From an uncultured Prevotellaceae bacterium (GTDB lineage Bacteria > Bacteroidota > Bacteroidia > Bacteroidales > Bacteroidaceae), in NCBI GenBank assembly GCA_900314655.1, contig OMWC01000003.1, positions 1 to 64,000 of the forward strand: a DNA stretch of 64,000 nt. The letters run 5' to 3'. This document shows positions 62,042 through 64,000 of the stretch, one piece after another. The position numbers and the translations under genes were made by a program. The first letter of the stretch is position 1; each line of letters opens with the position of its first letter. A model generated the notes under the pieces. That model was given only the letters and a program-made list of their open reading frames with translations, did not search any database and was not told where the DNA came from.

Positions 62042-63142
62042 ATGAAAATGGGATTTATGCTGTTTATGCTGCTGCCATTGGCAGCTTGCGTGTATGTGCT
62101 GTGGCATGTGTATCAGTTGTTGCCGTTGTCCACATGGGGCAAATGGTTGGTAGTGGTTTTGATGGCCTTGGCCTTTGGCATGCTGTTCGTGAGCTTGGGC
62201 CGCCGTTTGGATGAGATGCCGATGACGTTGGCCACCATTGTCTATGAGATTGGCACTTCGTCGCTCATCGTGCTGCTTTACCTCTTCATGCTATTCGTGG
62301 CGCTCGACCTTGGAAGGCTCTGCCATCTGGTGCCTGCGGCATTGCTGAAGAACAGTTTGTGGGGTTCGGTGGGTGTCATAGGTGTCATGCTCGTGACGTT
62401 CATTTATGGCGGTCTGCATTATCACAATAAGGTACGCGAGGAGATAACGTTGACCGATGGCGAAAACAAAACGGCAAAACCGAAGACCATCGTGATGATG
62501 AGCGACCTGCATCTGGGCTATCATAACCAGCGCCCTGAACTGCATCGCTGGGTGGAAATGGTGAATGCAGAGAAGCCAGACCTGATACTGATTGCCGGTG
62601 ATATTATCGACCGCAGCATACGACCGCTGGAGGAGCAAAAGATGTGGGAGGAGTTCCGGCAGTTGAAGGCTCCCGTGGTGGCTTGCCTGGGTAATCACGA
62701 ATACTATGCCGGACAGCCCAACTCGCTCAGTTTCTATGAAAAGGCTGGCATCCGCCTGCTGAAGGACGAAGTGCTCGTGATGGGCGACCTTGCCATTGTG
62801 GGACGCGATGACCGCACCAATCTGCGCAGGAAATCCGTGAAAGCCCTGACGGCTCATATTGATTCCTCGAAATACGTCATCCTGCTGGATCATCAGCCCT
62901 ATCACTTGGAGGCTGCAGAAGAGAATGGGGTGGACTTCCAACTAAGCGGCCACACCCATCACGGACAGGTATGGCCTATTTCATGGATTACGGAATCTAT
63001 CTATGAGTGTGCCTTCGGCTCCCATGAGCGTGGCAATACCCATTATTACGTTTCTTCGGGTATAGGTATCTGGGGCGGAAAGTTCCGCATAGGCACACGC
63101 TCGGAATACGTCGTGGCCCGATTGAAGGGAGTCAGCTTCTGA
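62042..63142 (+). CDS. Membrane-anchored metallophosphoesterase
   Basis: 366 residues from the ATG at 62042; a longer in-frame extension upstream would cross the promoter and is rejected. Four TM segments (MLFMLLPLAACVYVLWHVY, WLVVVLMALAFGMLFVSLG, SLIVLLYLFMLFVALDLG, VIGVMLVTFIYGGLHY) precede a calcineurin-like domain with MSDLHLG, IAGDIID, LGNHEYY, LLDHQPYH and GHTHHGQ, all metal ligands present. The layout is like YkuE/LpxG-type UDP-sugar or phospholipid phosphoesterases; substrate not determined. Confidence 0.93.
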   Translation: MKMGFMLFMLLPLAACVYVLWHVYQLLPLSTWGKWLVVVLMALAFGMLFVSLGRRLDEMPMTLATIVYEIGTSSLIVLLYLFMLFVALDLGRLCHLVPAALLKNSLWGSVGVIGVMLVTFIYGGLHYHNKVREEITLTDGENKTAKPKTIVMMSDLHLGYHNQRPELHRWVEMVNAEKPDLILIAGDIIDRSIRPLEEQKMWEEFRQLKAPVVACLGNHEYYAGQPNSLSFYEKAGIRLLKDEVLVMGDLAIVGRDDRTNLRRKSVKALTAHIDSSKYVILLDHQPYHLEAAEENGVDFQLSGHTHHGQVWPISWITESIYECAFGSHERGNTHYYVSSGIGIWGGKFRIGTRSEYVVARLKGVSF

Positions 63143-63148
63143 TTATTC

Positions 63149-63913
63149 TTACTCAAACTCATCGAGCATATAGATGGGCATCATCATTCCGTTGAGCTCA
63201 TAGACAATGGGGCGCAACTGGGCTGCCCATATCTTATAGCCAATCTTCGTGATATGAAGTCCGTCGGCACTGAGGGCGGGCATCAACTGGTTGCCGTTAC
63301 CGCGGGTGAAGTGGGAGAAGAGGTCTATGTAAGGGATGTCAGTGAGCTGACAGTATTGTTTCAGCTTTTCATTGATTCGGGGGATGTCGTCAGTCTTTCC
63401 CGCGAGGGTTTTCCAGCGGCCGTTGCTCTCGTTGATGGGAAGCAGGCTCTCCACGTAGAGTTTCGTTTCGGGTGCTTCCTTGCGGATGCGATCGATGAGG
63501 CGTTGTACGCGGTTGAACACCTGTTCGGGTGTGAGATTATGACTCAGGTCGTTGATGCCGCACATCAGGAAGATGGCACGGGGTTTGCCCGGCAGTATCT
63601 GGCAGAGACGTTCCGACATGCCCTCGGCAGTATCGCCAATGATGCCGCGATTGACCACATTATCCACCTGTAGCCGTTCGTTCCAATCGCCGGCATTCTC
63701 GGTGAGGCTGTTGCCAAGCATCACGATCTGCGTGGAGTCGATGGGTGCCAAACGTTCAAACTCCGCCACGCGCTGGTTGTAATGGCGCGATGAGGTGTAA
63801 CTGACGTGGGCCACCTGAGCGTGTAAGAGAAGAGTGAAGAGAGAAGAGTGAAGAATCATTATTCCGATAATCACTACCAGTCTCTTCGACAACTTCTTTT
63901 GATAAATGCGCAT
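63149..63913 (-). CDS. Secreted SGNH/GDSL hydrolase
   Basis: 254 residues with an N-terminal signal (LVVIIGIMILHSSLFTLLLH then AQ). GDSL block I is MLGNSLTENAG with nucleophilic Ser, followed by NRGIIGDTAEG, CGINDLSHN (block III) and DGLHITKIGYKIWA (catalytic Asp/His). This is the acetylhydrolase/GDSL type seen in glycan deacetylation. As in the GH10-fold gene, the end of the signal peptide (LHSSLFT) is encoded by a TCTTCACTC simple repeat. It is convergent with the metallophosphoesterase, six bases apart. Confidence 0.9.
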   Translation of the reverse strand: MRIYQKKLSKRLVVIIGIMILHSSLFTLLLHAQVAHVSYTSSRHYNQRVAEFERLAPIDSTQIVMLGNSLTENAGDWNERLQVDNVVNRGIIGDTAEGMSERLCQILPGKPRAIFLMCGINDLSHNLTPEQVFNRVQRLIDRIRKEAPETKLYVESLLPINESNGRWKTLAGKTDDIPRINEKLKQYCQLTDIPYIDLFSHFTRGNGNQLMPALSADGLHITKIGYKIWAAQLRPIVYELNGMMMPIYMLDEFE

Positions 63914-63939
63914 AAGTTTATGAATGGTTTATTGTTTTT

Positions 63940-64000
63940 TCATTCTTTGCTCTTTGCTTTTTGTTGTGCCTGTTGCTTCATCACGCTGCGCACGCGGTTG
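63940..64000 (-). CDS. 3' end of a minus-strand gene cut by the window edge
   Basis: One minus-strand frame reads NRVRSVMKQQAQQKAKSKE and a stop at 63942-63940, a basic helical tail. The gap of 26 bases to the SGNH gene fits an operon. Too short to identify. Confidence 0.35.
   Translation of the reverse strand, partial: NRVRSVMKQQAQQKAKSKE

Overview
The window looks like a chromosome segment of a Prevotella-type Bacteroidales. The evidence is tandem SusC/SusD pairs, proteins with short C-terminal tails of the form YNLxGxxV...GIYIxNGKKV, promoters of the Bacteroidetes type (TTTG, about 20 bases, TAnnTTTG) instead of sigma70 -35/-10 boxes, almost no Shine-Dalgarno sequences, a fused SecDF, a metK and a DUF4271-hemD-rnpA-yidD-tyrS block. 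No database search was possible; family names rest on motif recognition.

Layout. 0.1-4.4 kb: a large secreted protein and a small acidic protein. 4.6-5.8 kb: a tiny transcription unit and a GQSNM-type acetylesterase. 5.8-6.4 kb: an intergenic region with two inverted copies of a 128-bp structured repeat. 6.4-7.3 kb: xerD. 7.6-25.8 kb: a polysaccharide utilisation locus, probably for xylan: susC-susD-susC-susD, a DUF1735-like surface lipoprotein, a GH10-fold lipoprotein that seems to have lost its catalytic nucleophile, a secreted protein with repeated binding-module-like segments, a lone DUF3857 protein and a GH30 glucuronoxylanase-like enzyme. 25.9-29.4 kb (minus): a beta-propeller lipoprotein with a CxxCH motif and a large membrane protein. 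29.7-31.1 kb: a small barrel protein and a broken hicA with intact hicB. 31.25-33.75 kb: a primase/helicase-like VirE-N/VapE gene bracketed by 85-bp inverted repeats, then an HU-like protein and a four-helix-bundle/zinc-finger protein. 35.2-37.8 kb: ECF sigma factor, four-TM protein, HEGGH membrane peptidase and a YbjQ protein. 38-46.3 kb: M16 peptidase, metK, DUF4271-hemD-rnpA-yidD, tyrS and tRNA-Gln. 46.3-56.5 kb: lipoprotein, kduI-kduD, HU, rhomboid, an EEP-family phosphatase, secDF and a mannitol-dehydrogenase-family oxidoreductase. 56.5-58.6 kb: a decayed AAA ATPase between 19-bp direct repeats, then a dense repeat island. 58.6-64 kb: ADP-ribosylglycohydrolase, a histidine-rich TonB receptor with a Cys/His membrane protein, a metallophosphoesterase and an SGNH hydrolase.

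How it fits together. The PUL proteins would bind xylan at the surface (SusD, DUF1735 protein, GH10-fold protein, binding-module protein), cut it (GH30), deacetylate it (acetylesterase nearby) and import it (SusC). KduI, KduD and the UxuB-like enzyme point to uronic-acid catabolism.

The most unusual content is non-coding: (i) the 85-bp inverted repeats around the VirE/VapE gene; (ii) a composite motif seen twice, 26 kb apart, made of two CAAANTATCATC units exactly 22 bp apart between twin palindromes whose sequence differs between loci; (iii) the paired 128-bp elements; (iv) a C/G-rich dispersed repeat that also sits in frame inside three genes; (v) simple-sequence tracts that fill operon gaps and have become parts of signal peptides; (vi) two genes broken by internal deletions (hicA and the AAA ATPase).
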